Assembly: GCA_937916485.1 (NCBI GenBank)
Contig: CALFSV010000064.1
Span: forward strand, 1-64,000
DNA: 64,000 bases
Reading direction: 5' to 3'
Source of the DNA: an uncultured Paracoccaceae bacterium
Lineage (GTDB): Bacteria; Pseudomonadota; Alphaproteobacteria; Rhodobacterales; Rhodobacteraceae
Part shown: one piece after another, positions 43,922-53,822 of the stretch
Layout of the letters: the number at the start of each line of letters is the position of its first letter
How positions within the stretch are numbered: the stretch's first letter is position 1
Position numbers and translations under genes: made by a program
The notes under the pieces: model-generated
Told to the model about the DNA's origin: nothing
Seen by the model: the letters and a program-made list of their open reading frames with translations, nothing else
Databases searched by the model: none

Positions 43922-46513
43922 ATGAGGCGTCTGGATCTGCGTAACGCGTTTGGTCGTCGTGCCGTGCCGATCCTCGCGGGGGTCTTGCTCGTGGCCGCGT
44001 TGATCATCGGTATTCTTGGACAAAGTGTCGTTTCGGACCTCAGGCTTCTTGGGGCGGCGCGGTCGGACAACGTGCAGTGGAGCTTGTCGCAAACCGAGGT
44101 CGAGTTTCTGGAGCTAGGGCCGGTTATCGACCAGATCGTGGAAGAACCGGCACCGAACCCGGTCTTGCTGCGAGACCTGCGGGTCAAGTTCGATGTGTTC
44201 TACAGCCGGATTTCAACAATCCGGAAAGGCTCGCTATATGAGAACCTTCGCGCCAATCCCTATGCCGCATCAGCCCTTGCCGATTTGCAGGTCTTTTTGG
44301 ACGACAGTGTTCCGCTGATCGACGGATCGGACGGCGAACTGCATGCAGCCGCGCCCGAACTGCTTGCGCGTTATGACGAGGCACGGCCGAAGGTGCGCGA
44401 CCTGTCCGTAAGTGGGTTGAGGGTATTTGCCGTCGCCTCGGACGAGCGCCGCGAACAGGTGGCAGCGACCTTGATTCAGTTGGCGACGGTGACGGCAATT
44501 CTTTTGGGAGTTCTGGCGCTTTTGGCCCTATATTTCATTGGGCGCAGCGCGACGAGTGAACGGCAACGCCGGGATCTTGAGGAAACCAGCAGTCGCATGC
44601 GAACTGTGATCGACACTGCCCTTGATGCGGTCATCGTCGCCGATGCGGACGGCAGAATAACGCATTTCAACAGCGCTGCAGAAGTCATCTTTGGCTACGA
44701 TGCCAAGGATGCAATCGGGGAGTTTGTGGGCGAGCTGATTGTGCCCGCTCATCATCGGGCCGGCCATGCCGCCGGTATGAAACGGATGCGAACCTCGGGC
44801 GAGAAGCGGGTCGTTGGCCACGGTCGTGTCCAGCTCGAGGCGCGCCGCGCCAACGGCGAAGTTTTCCCGGTAGAACTCGCCATACAGTCAGCAGACACTG
44901 CAAGCGGAGAGATCTTCATCGCCTTCTTGCGTGACATTTCGCACCGGTTGAAGGCCGAGGCCGAGCTGGTCATGGCCCGTGACCGGGCACTTGCCGGGGA
45001 AAAGGCCAAGGCCGGTTTTCTGGCTGTGATGAGCCATGAAATCCGGACACCGTTGAATGGCATCATGGGCAACTTGTCGTTGCTACGCGAAACCAGACTT
45101 GACGAACGACAGGCCCGGTTTCTCGAAGATATGGACCTGTCCAGCCGGCTGTTGCTGCACCACGTCAACGATGTTCTGGACATTTCCCGCCTGGATGCCG
45201 GCAAAATGGCGCTCGAGAAGGTTCCCGTCAATTTTTCGTCTTTGGTGCAGGACATTGTCGATACCCAAAGGGGGGCCGCTGAAGCCGCAGGAAACCGATT
45301 GGAATTGTCCTGGTTGGGGCCGCCCTTGGCCTGGGTCTCGACCGATCCGGTGCGGATTGGCCAAGTGCTTTTGAACCTGATCGGTAACGCCATCAAGTTT
45401 ACTGACGGTGGTCGGATTTCGCTTGAATGCGAAGTTCTGTTCAGGCGCGGAGAGGAAGCGGTGACGGAGGTTCGCGTGATCGACACCGGAATCGGCATTC
45501 CGGAGGACGACATCGAACGCATTTTCGAGGACTTTGAAACCCGCGACGTGTCCTATAGCCGCAAAAGCGGCGGGACCGGCCTTGGTTTGGGCATCGCCCG
45601 CCGGATCGTGACCGCTTTGGGCGGCGAAATGGGCGCTGAAAGCAGCCCCGGAGAAGGGAGCCTGTTCTGGGTTCGTTTGCCCCTTGTCACTACCCAAAAG
45701 CCCAAAGAGCAGTTCGCGATCCGTTTGGGGGCCAAGGCACCCGTCACTTCCGTCACACCTCGTGATGTGCTGGTCGTCGAGGACAACCCGATCAACCGCG
45801 CAGTTGCGCGCGAGATGCTGCAAAGTGACGGCCACCGGGTGACCGAAGCCGTCGATGGGGCCGAAGGCGTCCGTCTCGCTGCGTCGCATCCGTTTGACCT
45901 CATCCTGATGGATATCAGCATGCCCAGGATGGACGGCCGTCAGGCGACTGCCGCGATCCGGTCGGGTCGGGGGGCCTCGCGCGATGTGCCGATCGTGGCC
46001 CTGACCGCAAACGTTTTGCCCGAGGACGTCGAAGGGTTCCTGGCCGATGGTATGACCGATGCCCTGGCCAAGCCGCTGGATCGGGAGGCTCTGCGCAGGA
46101 TTCTTGGCAGGACCGAAAGCCCGCGGGCGCGTACCCTTGTCCAATCGCCTCGATCGGCTGTTGGTCAGATATTGGACGTTGATCAGTTCGCATCGGCCCA
46201 AGACAGCCTGGGCCAGGCAGGGATCGAACTCCTGCTTCCCCGCTTCTTGGATGAGGGCGAAGAATTGGTTGACTGGCTGCTTGGCGCGCTTGCCGGCCCC
46301 ACGATTCAGCCGGAAGTACGGTTCGCAATTGCGGAGCGTGCGCACAACAGCGCCGGCAGCGCCGCGACCTTCGGGGCCGCCGCCCTGCGCGAAGCCCTGG
46401 TCAGCCTCGAACGGGCGGCCAAGGCGGAACATGCTCTTGACGCGCATATCGGGGCCATCGGCCCAATATGGAAAGCGACAGAAACGGCCCTGAGGGCCAA
46501 GTTGGATCGCTAA
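43922..46513 (+). CDS. Hybrid sensor histidine kinase (PAS-HisKA-HATPase-REC-Hpt)
   Basis: An 863-residue inner-membrane kinase. Helices at about 15-35 and 182-206 bracket a periplasmic sensor of some 145 residues. Then come a PAS domain (225-345), HisKA with His372 in MSHEIRTPLNG, HATPase with NLIGNAIKFT, DTGIGIPEDD and GGTGLGLGIARR, a receiver with Asp664 in LMDISMPRMDG, and a C-terminal Hpt with His808 (RAHNSAGSAATFG). This ArcB/BarA-like chain can run a full phosphorelay. The likely final target is the LuxR-type regulator at 42153. The exported Moco-like protein upstream may be its sensor partner. The stimulus is unknown. Confidence 0.92.
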   Translation: MRRLDLRNAFGRRAVPILAGVLLVAALIIGILGQSVVSDLRLLGAARSDNVQWSLSQTEVEFLELGPVIDQIVEEPAPNPVLLRDLRVKFDVFYSRISTIRKGSLYENLRANPYAASALADLQVFLDDSVPLIDGSDGELHAAAPELLARYDEARPKVRDLSVSGLRVFAVASDERREQVAATLIQLATVTAILLGVLALLALYFIGRSATSERQRRDLEETSSRMRTVIDTALDAVIVADADGRITHFNSAAEVIFGYDAKDAIGEFVGELIVPAHHRAGHAAGMKRMRTSGEKRVVGHGRVQLEARRANGEVFPVELAIQSADTASGEIFIAFLRDISHRLKAEAELVMARDRALAGEKAKAGFLAVMSHEIRTPLNGIMGNLSLLRETRLDERQARFLEDMDLSSRLLLHHVNDVLDISRLDAGKMALEKVPVNFSSLVQDIVDTQRGAAEAAGNRLELSWLGPPLAWVSTDPVRIGQVLLNLIGNAIKFTDGGRISLECEVLFRRGEEAVTEVRVIDTGIGIPEDDIERIFEDFETRDVSYSRKSGGTGLGLGIARRIVTALGGEMGAESSPGEGSLFWVRLPLVTTQKPKEQFAIRLGAKAPVTSVTPRDVLVVEDNPINRAVAREMLQSDGHRVTEAVDGAEGVRLAASHPFDLILMDISMPRMDGRQATAAIRSGRGASRDVPIVALTANVLPEDVEGFLADGMTDALAKPLDREALRRILGRTESPRARTLVQSPRSAVGQILDVDQFASAQDSLGQAGIELLLPRFLDEGEELVDWLLGALAGPTIQPEVRFAIAERAHNSAGSAATFGAAALREALVSLERAAKAEHALDAHIGAIGPIWKATETALRAKLDR

Positions 46514-47028
46514 TTCAGGATCGCGAACGGGCCAATAATCCGTAGCGACCGACCATCTGGTGTAATTTTTGCGAAGCCAACGACTTGGCGAGTGGTCAAG
46601 CGACCAACAAATTCTTTAACGACGGCCGCATCAAATGGAATGTGCCTTTGGTCACGCAGCCCGCCTCGCCTGCGGTGGCCAAACCGGCCCTGTCCGAGGC
46701 GCGCTGGATCTCGTGTCTGAGCAAGCGTCGTCGCCGGCAGTCTGCTGCGCGAACGGTAAAACCGCCTTGTTTTGAACACATTTTCCCGCCGCGAGGCCCG
46801 CAAAATATCCGTTCGGATATCAAAAGGGAACAAAGAGCCATGACCCTCGTCCGTGGGGGCTGAGACGCCGTCCGCGTGTCTGCCTAAGTTCTTTACAACC
46901 CTGAATTGGTACGGAAATGGAAATCGACCTTCGATCAAGCGCTTTGACGGCACCCTGCGAATATCTGGTGGCCGTATTGCACGCCTTCTCGGCGTCATTG
47001 CCTCTGCTTGTTCGGGGGGCCTGAAACC
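46514..47028. other. Gene-free stretch of about 515 bp
   Basis: No convincing gene or RNA is seen between the histidine kinase and the glycosyltransferase. Frames on both strands are short and lack motifs. It is less GC-rich than its surroundings in places (for example around 46590-46620 and 46900-46930), which may mark a promoter region for the glycosyltransferase genes. Confidence 0.45.
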
Positions 47029-48246
47029 ATGCCTCGCTTTTCCATCATCATACCCTGCCAAAACGCCGAAGCGACGCTAAAGGCCACTCTTGACGCACTA
47101 CGCGCCCAGACCTGCAAAAGCTGGGAAGCGATCTGTGTTGATGGTGGATCTACCGATGCGACCCGGGCGCTTGTCGTGGCGGCTGCGGCATCGGATTCGC
47201 GCATCAGCCTTGCGACCAACCCCGGAAAGAGTCCGGGCGAGGCCCGCAACTTTGGTGCCGCCCGGCTCGCGCGCGGCGAGATCGTTGCCTTTTGTGACGC
47301 CGATGACATCTGGGTCAAGACCAAGCTGGCCAGCTTGGACAAGGCGATGGCGGACCCTGACGTTGACGGGGCCTATGCCCGTGTCGCCTTTTTCCGAAAC
47401 CAGGCCGACCGTGTCGGAGAAACGTCGCGCATTGCCAAAGGGCCGCTTGGGATCGAGCAACTTTTGGGCGAGAACCCGGTCTACACAATGTCCAACATCG
47501 CACTGCGCCGCGAGCTGTTCATCGAGACCGGAGGCTTCAACCCCCGCATCACTCAGAGTGGGGATCTTGAGTGGCTGATCCGACTATGTGGCGAAGGCGC
47601 CAATGTCATCGGTATCGACGAGGTTCTGGTGTGGTATCGGACCAACCCGACCGGCCGCGCCTACGATCTGAACGCCCTGCGGGCGGGCCGTAACAATGTG
47701 CTGACATCCGCCCGCCGCTACGGTGCCCAGCCAAATGCGCGGGCAGAGGCGCAGCATTTGCGCTATCTCGCCCACCGCGCCCTTCGTCTCGACAGTCCTG
47801 GTTTCAGCGCGTTCCGCCTGTCGGTGGCCGGGATCGTGCTGAGCCCCGCTGCGTTTCTGTTCCCTTTGCGCCGTGGTTCGGCGACGGCCCTTGCCGCGCT
47901 CGCTGCTCCGGCCATTCCCAGGCCTTTACGACGAATGCTTTTCTGCCGCAAATTTTTTAAGCCGGACTTTTCTAATGACACGTATTGCTCCATTCAGCTC
48001 GGTCTTCGGGCCTGGTTTCAAGGCTTCGGAAACGATGCCGTGTGCCCTGTGGGCCGTTCATGCACAGGGATTGACGGACAACGCGATCGTCATCGTCGAT
48101 CATTGCGCCTTTCATCCTGTCGCGATGTCAGTCCAATCGCGGCCACGTGGGCTTACAAAACGTGCATCCCGGCGGCCACACACCTTTGGTCCTGCCATGC
48201 TGAGCCAGTCCCAAGCTTTTGCCGCATGCAGCGTGCCCACGCCTGA
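47029..48246 (+). CDS. Family 2 glycosyltransferase, probably with a frameshifted 3' end
   Basis: The first 310 residues form a GT-A glycosyltransferase: FSIIIPCQNAEATLKATLDALRAQT, DGGSTDATRAL, ARNFGAARLARGEIVAFCDADDIW (the DxD metal site) and GGFNPRITQSGDLEWLIRL. After RRMLFCRKFFK the predicted tail of about 93 residues loses all character and overlaps another frame that looks coding (47975-48271). At 47953-47958 there is a run of six Ts; a seventh would give TAA right after KFF. The real protein probably ends near 47960. The ATG at 47029 is chosen for the conserved MPRFSIIIP start. It likely adds sugars to a surface polysaccharide. Confidence 0.75.
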   Translation: MPRFSIIIPCQNAEATLKATLDALRAQTCKSWEAICVDGGSTDATRALVVAAAASDSRISLATNPGKSPGEARNFGAARLARGEIVAFCDADDIWVKTKLASLDKAMADPDVDGAYARVAFFRNQADRVGETSRIAKGPLGIEQLLGENPVYTMSNIALRRELFIETGGFNPRITQSGDLEWLIRLCGEGANVIGIDEVLVWYRTNPTGRAYDLNALRAGRNNVLTSARRYGAQPNARAEAQHLRYLAHRALRLDSPGFSAFRLSVAGIVLSPAAFLFPLRRGSATALAALAAPAIPRPLRRMLFCRKFFKPDFSNDTYCSIQLGLRAWFQGFGNDAVCPVGRSCTGIDGQRDRHRRSLRLSSCRDVSPIAATWAYKTCIPAATHLWSCHAEPVPSFCRMQRAHA

Positions 48247-48271
48247 CCCGATTTCGGAGCACCTGATATGA
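47975..48271 (+). CDS. Hypothetical 98-residue protein between glycosyltransferases
   Basis: An ATG at 47975 opens a 98-codon frame with good GC-rich codon third positions. It begins MTRIAPFSSVFGPGFKAS, contains HAQGLTDNAIVIVDHCAFHP, and its stop overlaps the next gene's start as ATGA. That tight coupling and the codon pattern favour it over the frame of the upstream glycosyltransferase, which overlaps it. I recognise no domain, signal peptide or membrane segment. The ribosome site is weak, which would fit coupling to an upstream gene ending close by. It may serve the same glycan pathway. Confidence 0.5.
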   Translation: MTRIAPFSSVFGPGFKASETMPCALWAVHAQGLTDNAIVIVDHCAFHPVAMSVQSRPRGLTKRASRRPHTFGPAMLSQSQAFAACSVPTPDPISEHLI

Positions 48272-49311
48272 CCCGCCCCCGCATTGTACACCTGATCGAC
48301 GACGCCGCACCTGATGGTGTTATGCGCGTGCTGGACCATATCATCGACCACCCCGAGATGACTGCGAACGGTCGTCACGAGGTTCATATCATGCGACGCA
48401 ACGCCCTGACTTTCAGAAGGATCAAGGCCGACATCATCGTCTCGCACCTGACGATCAGTTGGCGGATGCTTCCGCGCATTATCGCCTTGCAGGCAAGTCA
48501 TGGTGACCTTCCGATCCTGCATGTTGAACACAACTACACTGAAGCCTTTGTCGCGTCAGAGGTTCAGAATCATCGCCGGTTCGCCACCCTGTTGCGCACG
48601 GCCTACGCACGGTTTGACAAGGTCGTTGCCGTCAGTCAGGCGCAGGGCCGCTGGCTTGTCTCGCAAGACTTTGTCGCGGCAGAGAGGCTTGAGGTGATAC
48701 CCTCTGCGGTCAACGTGACACCGTTCCTGGAAATGGATGCGCCGGTTGCCGGTTCTCCGGTCCGGATGGGAGCCATCGGTCGCCTGGACAAGCAAAAGGG
48801 CTTCGACACATTGATTGAGGCCTTTGTTGCCTTGCCTGAAATGGACACCCGGCTGGATCTGTATGGTGAGGGTCCGGAAAGGGAGGCTTTGGAAGCCCTC
48901 GCTCAGGGCGATGATCGCGTCACCTTCCATGGGCATGTTGACCCGGTCGAGGCGATGTCCTCCATCGATGTGCTGGTGATGCCATCGCGCTGGGAAGGCT
49001 ATGGCCTCGCCGCCCTTGAGGCTCGTGCCGCTGGCCGGAGGCTGATCGTGTCGGGCGTCGATGGTTTGGCCGATCATATCGCCGGTGGCGCGAGGCCAGT
49101 AGCTGGCGGCAGCCTGCCAGCCTGGAAGCGCGCCTTGGTCGAGGCTTTTGTCCAGCCGGATCTACCTGGCTTTGCCCGGGAACGCCGGGTCCTCGCCGCG
49201 GCCGAAGCTGATAGCTTTGCCCAAGGTTGGATCCGGTTGATTGCCGAGATGCGGGCAGCTGCTCAGCCGCAGTCGAAGGGTGAGCAGATAGGCCTGCCAC
49301 AGTCCACGTGA
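48268..49311 (+). CDS. Family 4 glycosyltransferase
   Basis: A 347-residue GT-B glycosyltransferase. The N-terminal half reads RIVHLIDDAAPDGVMRVLDHI, with EHNYTEAFV mid-chain. The C-terminal donor-binding half has MGAIGRLDKQKGFDTLIEAF, the DLYGEGPERE segment and the signature PSRWEGYGLAALEARAAGR, with the E-x7-E motif at its core. Enzymes like this transfer a sugar from a nucleotide donor to a surface glycan or lipid carrier. It overlaps the 98-residue gene by four bases and ends the cluster. A strong hairpin follows. Confidence 0.88.
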   Translation: MTRPRIVHLIDDAAPDGVMRVLDHIIDHPEMTANGRHEVHIMRRNALTFRRIKADIIVSHLTISWRMLPRIIALQASHGDLPILHVEHNYTEAFVASEVQNHRRFATLLRTAYARFDKVVAVSQAQGRWLVSQDFVAAERLEVIPSAVNVTPFLEMDAPVAGSPVRMGAIGRLDKQKGFDTLIEAFVALPEMDTRLDLYGEGPEREALEALAQGDDRVTFHGHVDPVEAMSSIDVLVMPSRWEGYGLAALEARAAGRRLIVSGVDGLADHIAGGARPVAGGSLPAWKRALVEAFVQPDLPGFARERRVLAAAEADSFAQGWIRLIAEMRAAAQPQSKGEQIGLPQST

Positions 49312-49324
49312 TCAAGTGACACCC

Positions 49325-49352
49325 ACCCGGGCCCGTCGAGACGGGCCCGGGT
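49325..49352. terminator. Strong hairpin between convergent GT4 and FAH genes
   Basis: ACCCGGGCCCGT and ACGGGCCCGGGT form a perfect 12-bp stem with a CGAG tetraloop. It follows the GT4 stop by 13 bases and lies before the convergent FAH gene end, so it can serve both directions. The rightward side continues with TCTTG, only weakly T-rich. Confidence 0.75.
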
Positions 49353-49393
49353 CTTGACGACCAGACCTGGCCGACTGGCGCATCAGTCGCTGA

Positions 49394-50518
49394 TCAACCC
49401 GCGATAAGTCCGCGCCCCGCCAGGTTCGCCATGAAGGCCCGGATGCCAAACTCCCACCGCGGGCAATCGGGCGACAGGGCGACGGTGTTGGTCAACGCCC
49501 CCAGTTCGGGACAAGAGATTGTCACCACGTCGCCAACAGCATGGGTGAACCCGGCGCCGGGGGCAAACCGGTCCTGCGTCGGGGCAAAGAGCGTCCCCAG
49601 AAACAGCATGAACCCGTCAGGATACTGGTGATGGGCCCCGATTGTCTGGGCCACCAGATCCGCCGGATCCCGGCTGATCGCGGCCATGCGGGACGCCCCT
49701 TGCAGCGTGAACCCCTCTGGCCCCGTCACCGTCAACGACAGCTCCAGCCCCCGCACGGTGTCGAGGGTAAAGTCCTCGTCAAACAGCCGGATCATTGGGC
49801 CAATGGCGCAAGAGGCGTTGTTGTCCTTGGCTTTGCCAAGCAGAAGGGCTGACCGGCCCTCCACGTCCCGCAGGTTCACATCGTTGCCCAGCGTTGCGCC
49901 GCAGATGGTGCCGCTGGCATTGACGGCCAGAACAACCTCCGGTTCGGGATTGTTCCACTTTGAGATCGGGTGCAGGCCGACCATTGCGCCATGCCCGACC
50001 GAGGACAGGACGGGGGCCTTGGTAAAGACCTCTGCATCTGGCCCGATCCCGACCTCAAGGTATTGCGACCACAGCCCTTCGGCAATCAGTGCGGCCTTGA
50101 CCTTGGCCGCCCCGTCGCTGCCGGGCACGATGTCGGCAAGGCTGTCGCCGATGGCCGCGCCCACGCGGGCGCGGATGTCGGCGGCCTTGTCCGGGTCACC
50201 TGCCGCCCGCTCCTCGATCACCCGCTCAACCATAGAGCCTGCAAACGTGACACCACAGGCCTTGACTGCCTGTAGATCGCAAGGGGCCAAAAGGGGCAGG
50301 GCATCACTGCCCAGATCGCCCTCTGCCCCTATGTCCGTGCCTTCAGCGCGTCGGACGTATCCAGCCGGATCCGGCAGATCGAGCAGGTCACTGACCGTAG
50401 CCGCTGCCCGACTGGTGATGTCGATCACCCGACCGTCGCGCAGGGTGACAAGGCTTGGGCCGATGCTGGGGCGGTCGACCCTGCCAAGCCATGCGCCATT
50501 GGGGTCAAGAACGCTCAT
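49394..50518 (-). CDS. FAH-family protein coupled to gcvP
   Basis: A 374-residue FAH-superfamily protein, longer than the compact type. It has an N-terminal extension (about 1-105) with [21 protein letters not shown], then the fold core with the metal ligands in [12 protein letters not shown] and [24 protein letters not shown]. The reaction is not known to me for this subgroup; hydrolysis or dehydration of a keto acid is likely. Its ATG overlaps the gcvP stop (ATGA), so it must be co-translated with the glycine cleavage genes and should fall under the glycine riboswitch. Confidence 0.82.
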   Translation of the reverse strand: MSVLDPNGAWLGRVDRPSIGPSLVTLRDGRVIDITSRAAATVSDLLDLPDPAGYVRRAEGTDIGAEGDLGSDALPLLAPCDLQAVKACGVTFAGSMVERVIEERAAGDPDKAADIRARVGAAIGDSLADIVPGSDGAAKVKAALIAEGLWSQYLEVGIGPDAEVFTKAPVLSSVGHGAMVGLHPISKWNNPEPEVVLAVNASGTICGATLGNDVNLRDVEGRSALLLGKAKDNNASCAIGPMIRLFDEDFTLDTVRGLELSLTVTGPEGFTLQGASRMAAISRDPADLVAQTIGAHHQYPDGFMLFLGTLFAPTQDRFAPGAGFTHAVGDVVTISCPELGALTNTVALSPDCPRWEFGIRAFMANLAGRGLIAG

Positions 50519-53355
50519 TCCGCGGCCTCCATGTAGCTGTCTAAGGGGGGGCAGGTGCAGATCAGGTTGCGGTCGCCAAAGACGTTGTCGACCCGACCCA
50601 CCGGTGGCCAGTACTTGTCGACACGAAATGCGCCGGGGGGAAAGCAGCCCTGTTCGCGGGGATACTTTCGGTCCCAGTCGGCGATCAGGTCCTCAACCGT
50701 GTGGGGGGCATGGTGCAGCGGGCTGTCAGAGGCGCTGATGATCCCGTTCTCCACGTCGCGCACCTCGGCCCGGATGGCAAGGAGGGCGTTGATAAAGCGG
50801 TCAATCTCGGCCTTGGTTTCGCTTTCGGTGGGTTCAACCATCAAGGTGCCAGAGACCGGCCAGCTCATCGTTGGGGCGTGAAAGCCGTTGTCGATCAGCC
50901 GTTTGGCCACATCGTCCACGGTGATGCCATGGTCGGCAAAGGGGCGGGTGTCCAGGATGCACTCGTGTGCCACCCGGCCCTTGTTGCCCATGAACAGAAC
51001 CTCGTATTCCCCCTTGAGGCGGGCGGCGATGTAGTTGGCATTCAGGATCGCCACCTTGGTCGCCTGTGTCAGCCCGGCGCCGCCCATCATCAGGCAATAG
51101 GCCCATGAGATCAGCAGGATCGAGGCCGATCCGTAGGGGGCAGCCGACACCGGCCCTTCGGCGCCGCCGGTTTGGGGGTGGCCGGGCAGATAGGGGGCCA
51201 GATGTGCCTTGACCCCGATCGGACCCATGCCCGGACCACCGCCCCCATGGGGAATGGCAAAGGTCTTGTGCAGGTTCAGGTGGCTGACGTCCGATCCGAT
51301 TTCGCCGGGTTTGACCAGCCCGACCATGGCGTTGAGGTTGGCCCCGTCCAGATAGACCTGTCCACCGTGGTCATGGGTGATCTTGCAGATATCGCGGACC
51401 GTTTCCTCAAATACCCCGTGGGTAGAGGGGTAGGTGATCATGCAGGCGGCAAGGTTGTCACCCGCCGCAACCGCCTTGTCGCGGAAGTCGTCCAGATCGA
51501 CATCGCCATTCGGTGCGGATTCGACCACCACCACTTTCATCCCGGCCATCTGGGCCGAGGCAGGGTTGGTGCCATGGGCCGAGACCGGGATCAGGCAAAT
51601 GTCGCGGTGGCCGTCACCCCGGGACCGGTGGTAGGCTTGGATCGTCAAAAGGCCCGCGTATTCTCCCTGCGCCCCGGAGTTCGGCTGCATCGACATGGCG
51701 TCATAGCCGGTGATCTCGCATAGCTTTTCGGACAGATCGCCAATGGCCTCGGCGTAGCCCGCTGCCTGATCGACCGGGGCAAAGGGATGCAGGGCCCCGA
51801 ATTCGGGCCAGGTCAGGGGCATCATCTCGGCCGCGGCGTTCAGCTTCATCGTGCAAGAGCCAAGCGGGATCATCGCCCTGTCCAGAGCAAGATCGCGGTC
51901 TGACAGACGGCGCATGTAGCGCATCATCTCGGATTCGGCGCGGTTCATGTGAAAGACCGGGTGGGTCAGGTAGTCGGACGTGCGCAGCATCGACTGAGGA
52001 AACCCAAGGGTGCCGCGATGTGGTGGGGCAATCTGGATTCCAAAGGCGCGCAGAACCCGCAAGAGCACCTGCTCGTCGGTGGTTTCATCGAGCGTGATGC
52101 CGACCCGGTCGCCGCCGATCTTGCGCAGGTTGATGCCCTCGGCGCGGGCGGCGGCCAGGATACCGGCCTGACCAACACCGACCTCGACCGTGATGGTGTC
52201 GAAGAAGGCCTTGGGCGAGACCTTGGCCCCCGCCGCCCGCAGCGCCTTGGCCAGGCGGTTGGTGCGGAAATGGACCTGCTCGGCGATCGCGCGTAGACCT
52301 TCGGGGCCATGGAACACCGCGTAGAATGACGCCATGACGGCCAAAAGGGCCTGTGCGGTGCAGACGTTCGACGTGGCCTTCTCGCGGCGGATGTGCTGTT
52401 CGCGGGTTTGCAGGGACAAACGATAAGCGGTGTTGCCGCGGGCATCGATCGACACGCCGACAATCCGCCCCGGCATCGCCCGCTTCAGGGCATCGGTGCA
52501 GGACATAAAGGCGGCATGCGGCCCGCCGTACCCCATCGGCACGCCAAAACGCTGGGACGATCCCACTGCGATGTCGGCGCCCATCGCGCCCGGCTCCTTG
52601 AGCATGGTCAGCGCCAGAAGGTCTGTGGCCACGATGGAAATTGCGCGGGCTGCGGTCAGCGCCGCGATCTGGTCGGTGTAGTCCACGACATGGCCATAGG
52701 TGCTGGGATACTGGAAGATAGCAGCAAAGACCGCCGTCGGGTCCAGTTCGGCCGGATCGCCCACGATGACCTCGATGTGTAACGGAGCTGCGCGGGTCTG
52801 GATGACGGCGATGGTCTGGGGATGGCAGTTGCGGTCCACGAAGAAGCCGGTGGCCTTGGACTTGGCGGTCCGGTGCGCCATCGTCATCGCCTCTGCCGCT
52901 GCAGTCGCCTCATCCAGAAGCGAGGCGTTGGCGACGGGCAGGCCGGTCAGGTCGGCCACCATGGTCTGATAATTCAACAAGGCCTCAAGCCGGCCTTGGG
53001 CAATCTCGGGCTGATAGGGGGTATAGGCGGTGTACCAGGCCGGATTTTCAAGGATATTGCGCTGGATCGCGGGTGGGGTCACCGTTCCGTGATAGCCTTG
53101 TCCGATCAGCGAGGTCATGACCCGGTTCCGACTGGCGACCTTGCGCATGCGCTCCAGCAGGTGATGCTCGGTCATGGCAGGCCAGGTCAAAGGCTCTGAC
53201 TGGCGGATGTCCTGAGGGACGGTCTGAGCAATCAGGGTGTCGAGGTCCGGCACGCCGATGACCTTGAGCATCTCGTCCATCTCGGACGGTGAGGGGCCGA
53301 TGTGCCGACGGTTGGCAAAGTCATAGGTATCGTAGTCGGTCGGTGTAAAGGTCAT
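50515..53355 (-). CDS. gcvP: Glycine dehydrogenase (decarboxylating), P-protein
   Basis: A 946-residue PLP enzyme that decarboxylates glycine and loads the aminomethyl group on the lipoyl arm of GcvH. It is full length and single chain. It begins [19 protein letters not shown] and has [19 protein letters not shown] in the N-terminal half. The PLP lysine lies in [20 protein letters not shown] in the C-terminal half, and the glycine-rich loop is intact. It follows gcvH after 96 bases that hold two perfect palindromes, and overlaps the FAH gene downstream. Confidence 0.97.
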   Translation of the reverse strand: MTFTPTDYDTYDFANRRHIGPSPSEMDEMLKVIGVPDLDTLIAQTVPQDIRQSEPLTWPAMTEHHLLERMRKVASRNRVMTSLIGQGYHGTVTPPAIQRNILENPAWYTAYTPYQPEIAQGRLEALLNYQTMVADLTGLPVANASLLDEATAAAEAMTMAHRTAKSKATGFFVDRNCHPQTIAVIQTRAAPLHIEVIVGDPAELDPTAVFAAIFQYPSTYGHVVDYTDQIAALTAARAISIVATDLLALTMLKEPGAMGADIAVGSSQRFGVPMGYGGPHAAFMSCTDALKRAMPGRIVGVSIDARGNTAYRLSLQTREQHIRREKATSNVCTAQALLAVMASFYAVFHGPEGLRAIAEQVHFRTNRLAKALRAAGAKVSPKAFFDTITVEVGVGQAGILAAARAEGINLRKIGGDRVGITLDETTDEQVLLRVLRAFGIQIAPPHRGTLGFPQSMLRTSDYLTHPVFHMNRAESEMMRYMRRLSDRDLALDRAMIPLGSCTMKLNAAAEMMPLTWPEFGALHPFAPVDQAAGYAEAIGDLSEKLCEITGYDAMSMQPNSGAQGEYAGLLTIQAYHRSRGDGHRDICLIPVSAHGTNPASAQMAGMKVVVVESAPNGDVDLDDFRDKAVAAGDNLAACMITYPSTHGVFEETVRDICKITHDHGGQVYLDGANLNAMVGLVKPGEIGSDVSHLNLHKTFAIPHGGGGPGMGPIGVKAHLAPYLPGHPQTGGAEGPVSAAPYGSASILLISWAYCLMMGGAGLTQATKVAILNANYIAARLKGEYEVLFMGNKGRVAHECILDTRPFADHGITVDDVAKRLIDNGFHAPTMSWPVSGTLMVEPTESETKAEIDRFINALLAIRAEVRDVENGIISASDSPLHHAPHTVEDLIADWDRKYPREQGCFPPGAFRVDKYWPPVGRVDNVFGDRNLICTCPPLDSYMEAAE

Positions 53356-53374
53356 GCGCTATCCTCTGGCAGAT

Positions 53375-53396
53375 CGGAATTTTCGCGAAAATTCCG
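53375..53396. repeat. Perfect 22-bp palindrome in the gcvH-gcvP space
   Basis: CGGAATTTTCG is followed by its exact reverse complement, centred on TTCGCGAA. It lies 20 bases upstream of the gcvP start (reverse strand). It shares its TTCGCGAA core with the second palindrome 18 bases away. Confidence 0.85.
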
Positions 53397-53413
53397 CGCG
53401 TGTGATCGGAGGT

Positions 53414-53445
53414 GTCGGCAAAGTCTTCGCGAAGACTTTGCCGAC
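53414..53445. repeat. Perfect 32-bp palindrome in the gcvH-gcvP space
   Basis: GTCGGCAAAGTCTTCG is followed by its exact reverse complement CGAAGACTTTGCCGAC. It begins six bases after the gcvH stop (read leftwards). In RNA it would form a very stable hairpin that could protect the gcvTH message or lower gcvP expression. Confidence 0.88.
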
Positions 53446-53451
53446 GGGCCA

Positions 53452-53811
53452 TCAGCTGATCAGGTCCTGGTATTCGTCTTCGTCCATGTAGGTGTCGAGC
53501 ACGCTCAGATCGTCGACCTTGACCTTGAAGAACCAGGCCTCACCGGTCGGGTCTTCGTTGACGAGGCCCGGCTTGTCGCCCAGTGCGTCGTTGACCTCTA
53601 CGATCTCGCCATCGACCGGGGCCAGGATGTCGGATGCGGCCTTGACGCTTTCGATGACGACGACCTCGTTGCCCTTGGCGATCATGGTTTCAACTTCGGG
53701 CAATTCGACGAAAACGATGTCGCCCAGCTGTGTCGCCGCATGTTCGGTGATCCCGACGACGATCAGGTCATCTTCGATACGCAGCCATTCGTGATCTTCG
53801 GTGTACTTCAT
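53452..53811 (-). CDS. gcvH: Glycine cleavage system H-protein
   Basis: A 119-residue lipoyl carrier that shuttles the aminomethyl group between GcvP, GcvT and the dihydrolipoamide dehydrogenase. The lipoyl lysine is Lys57 in VVIESVKAASDI. The start MKYTEDHEWLRIEDD and the end GEAWFFKVKVDD are family hallmarks. The ATG at 53811 follows GAGGAG. It begins 11 bases after the gcvT stop and is followed by two palindromes and gcvP, giving the order T-H-P-FAH. Confidence 0.97.
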   Translation of the reverse strand: MKYTEDHEWLRIEDDLIVVGITEHAATQLGDIVFVELPEVETMIAKGNEVVVIESVKAASDILAPVDGEIVEVNDALGDKPGLVNEDPTGEAWFFKVKVDDLSVLDTYMDEDEYQDLIS

Positions 53812-53822
53812 GGGGACGCTCC

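Noticed and set aside
46510..47061. Reverse frame of 183 codons after the histidine kinase
   Set aside because: No recognisable motif or start context, and the region shows no coding rhythm.
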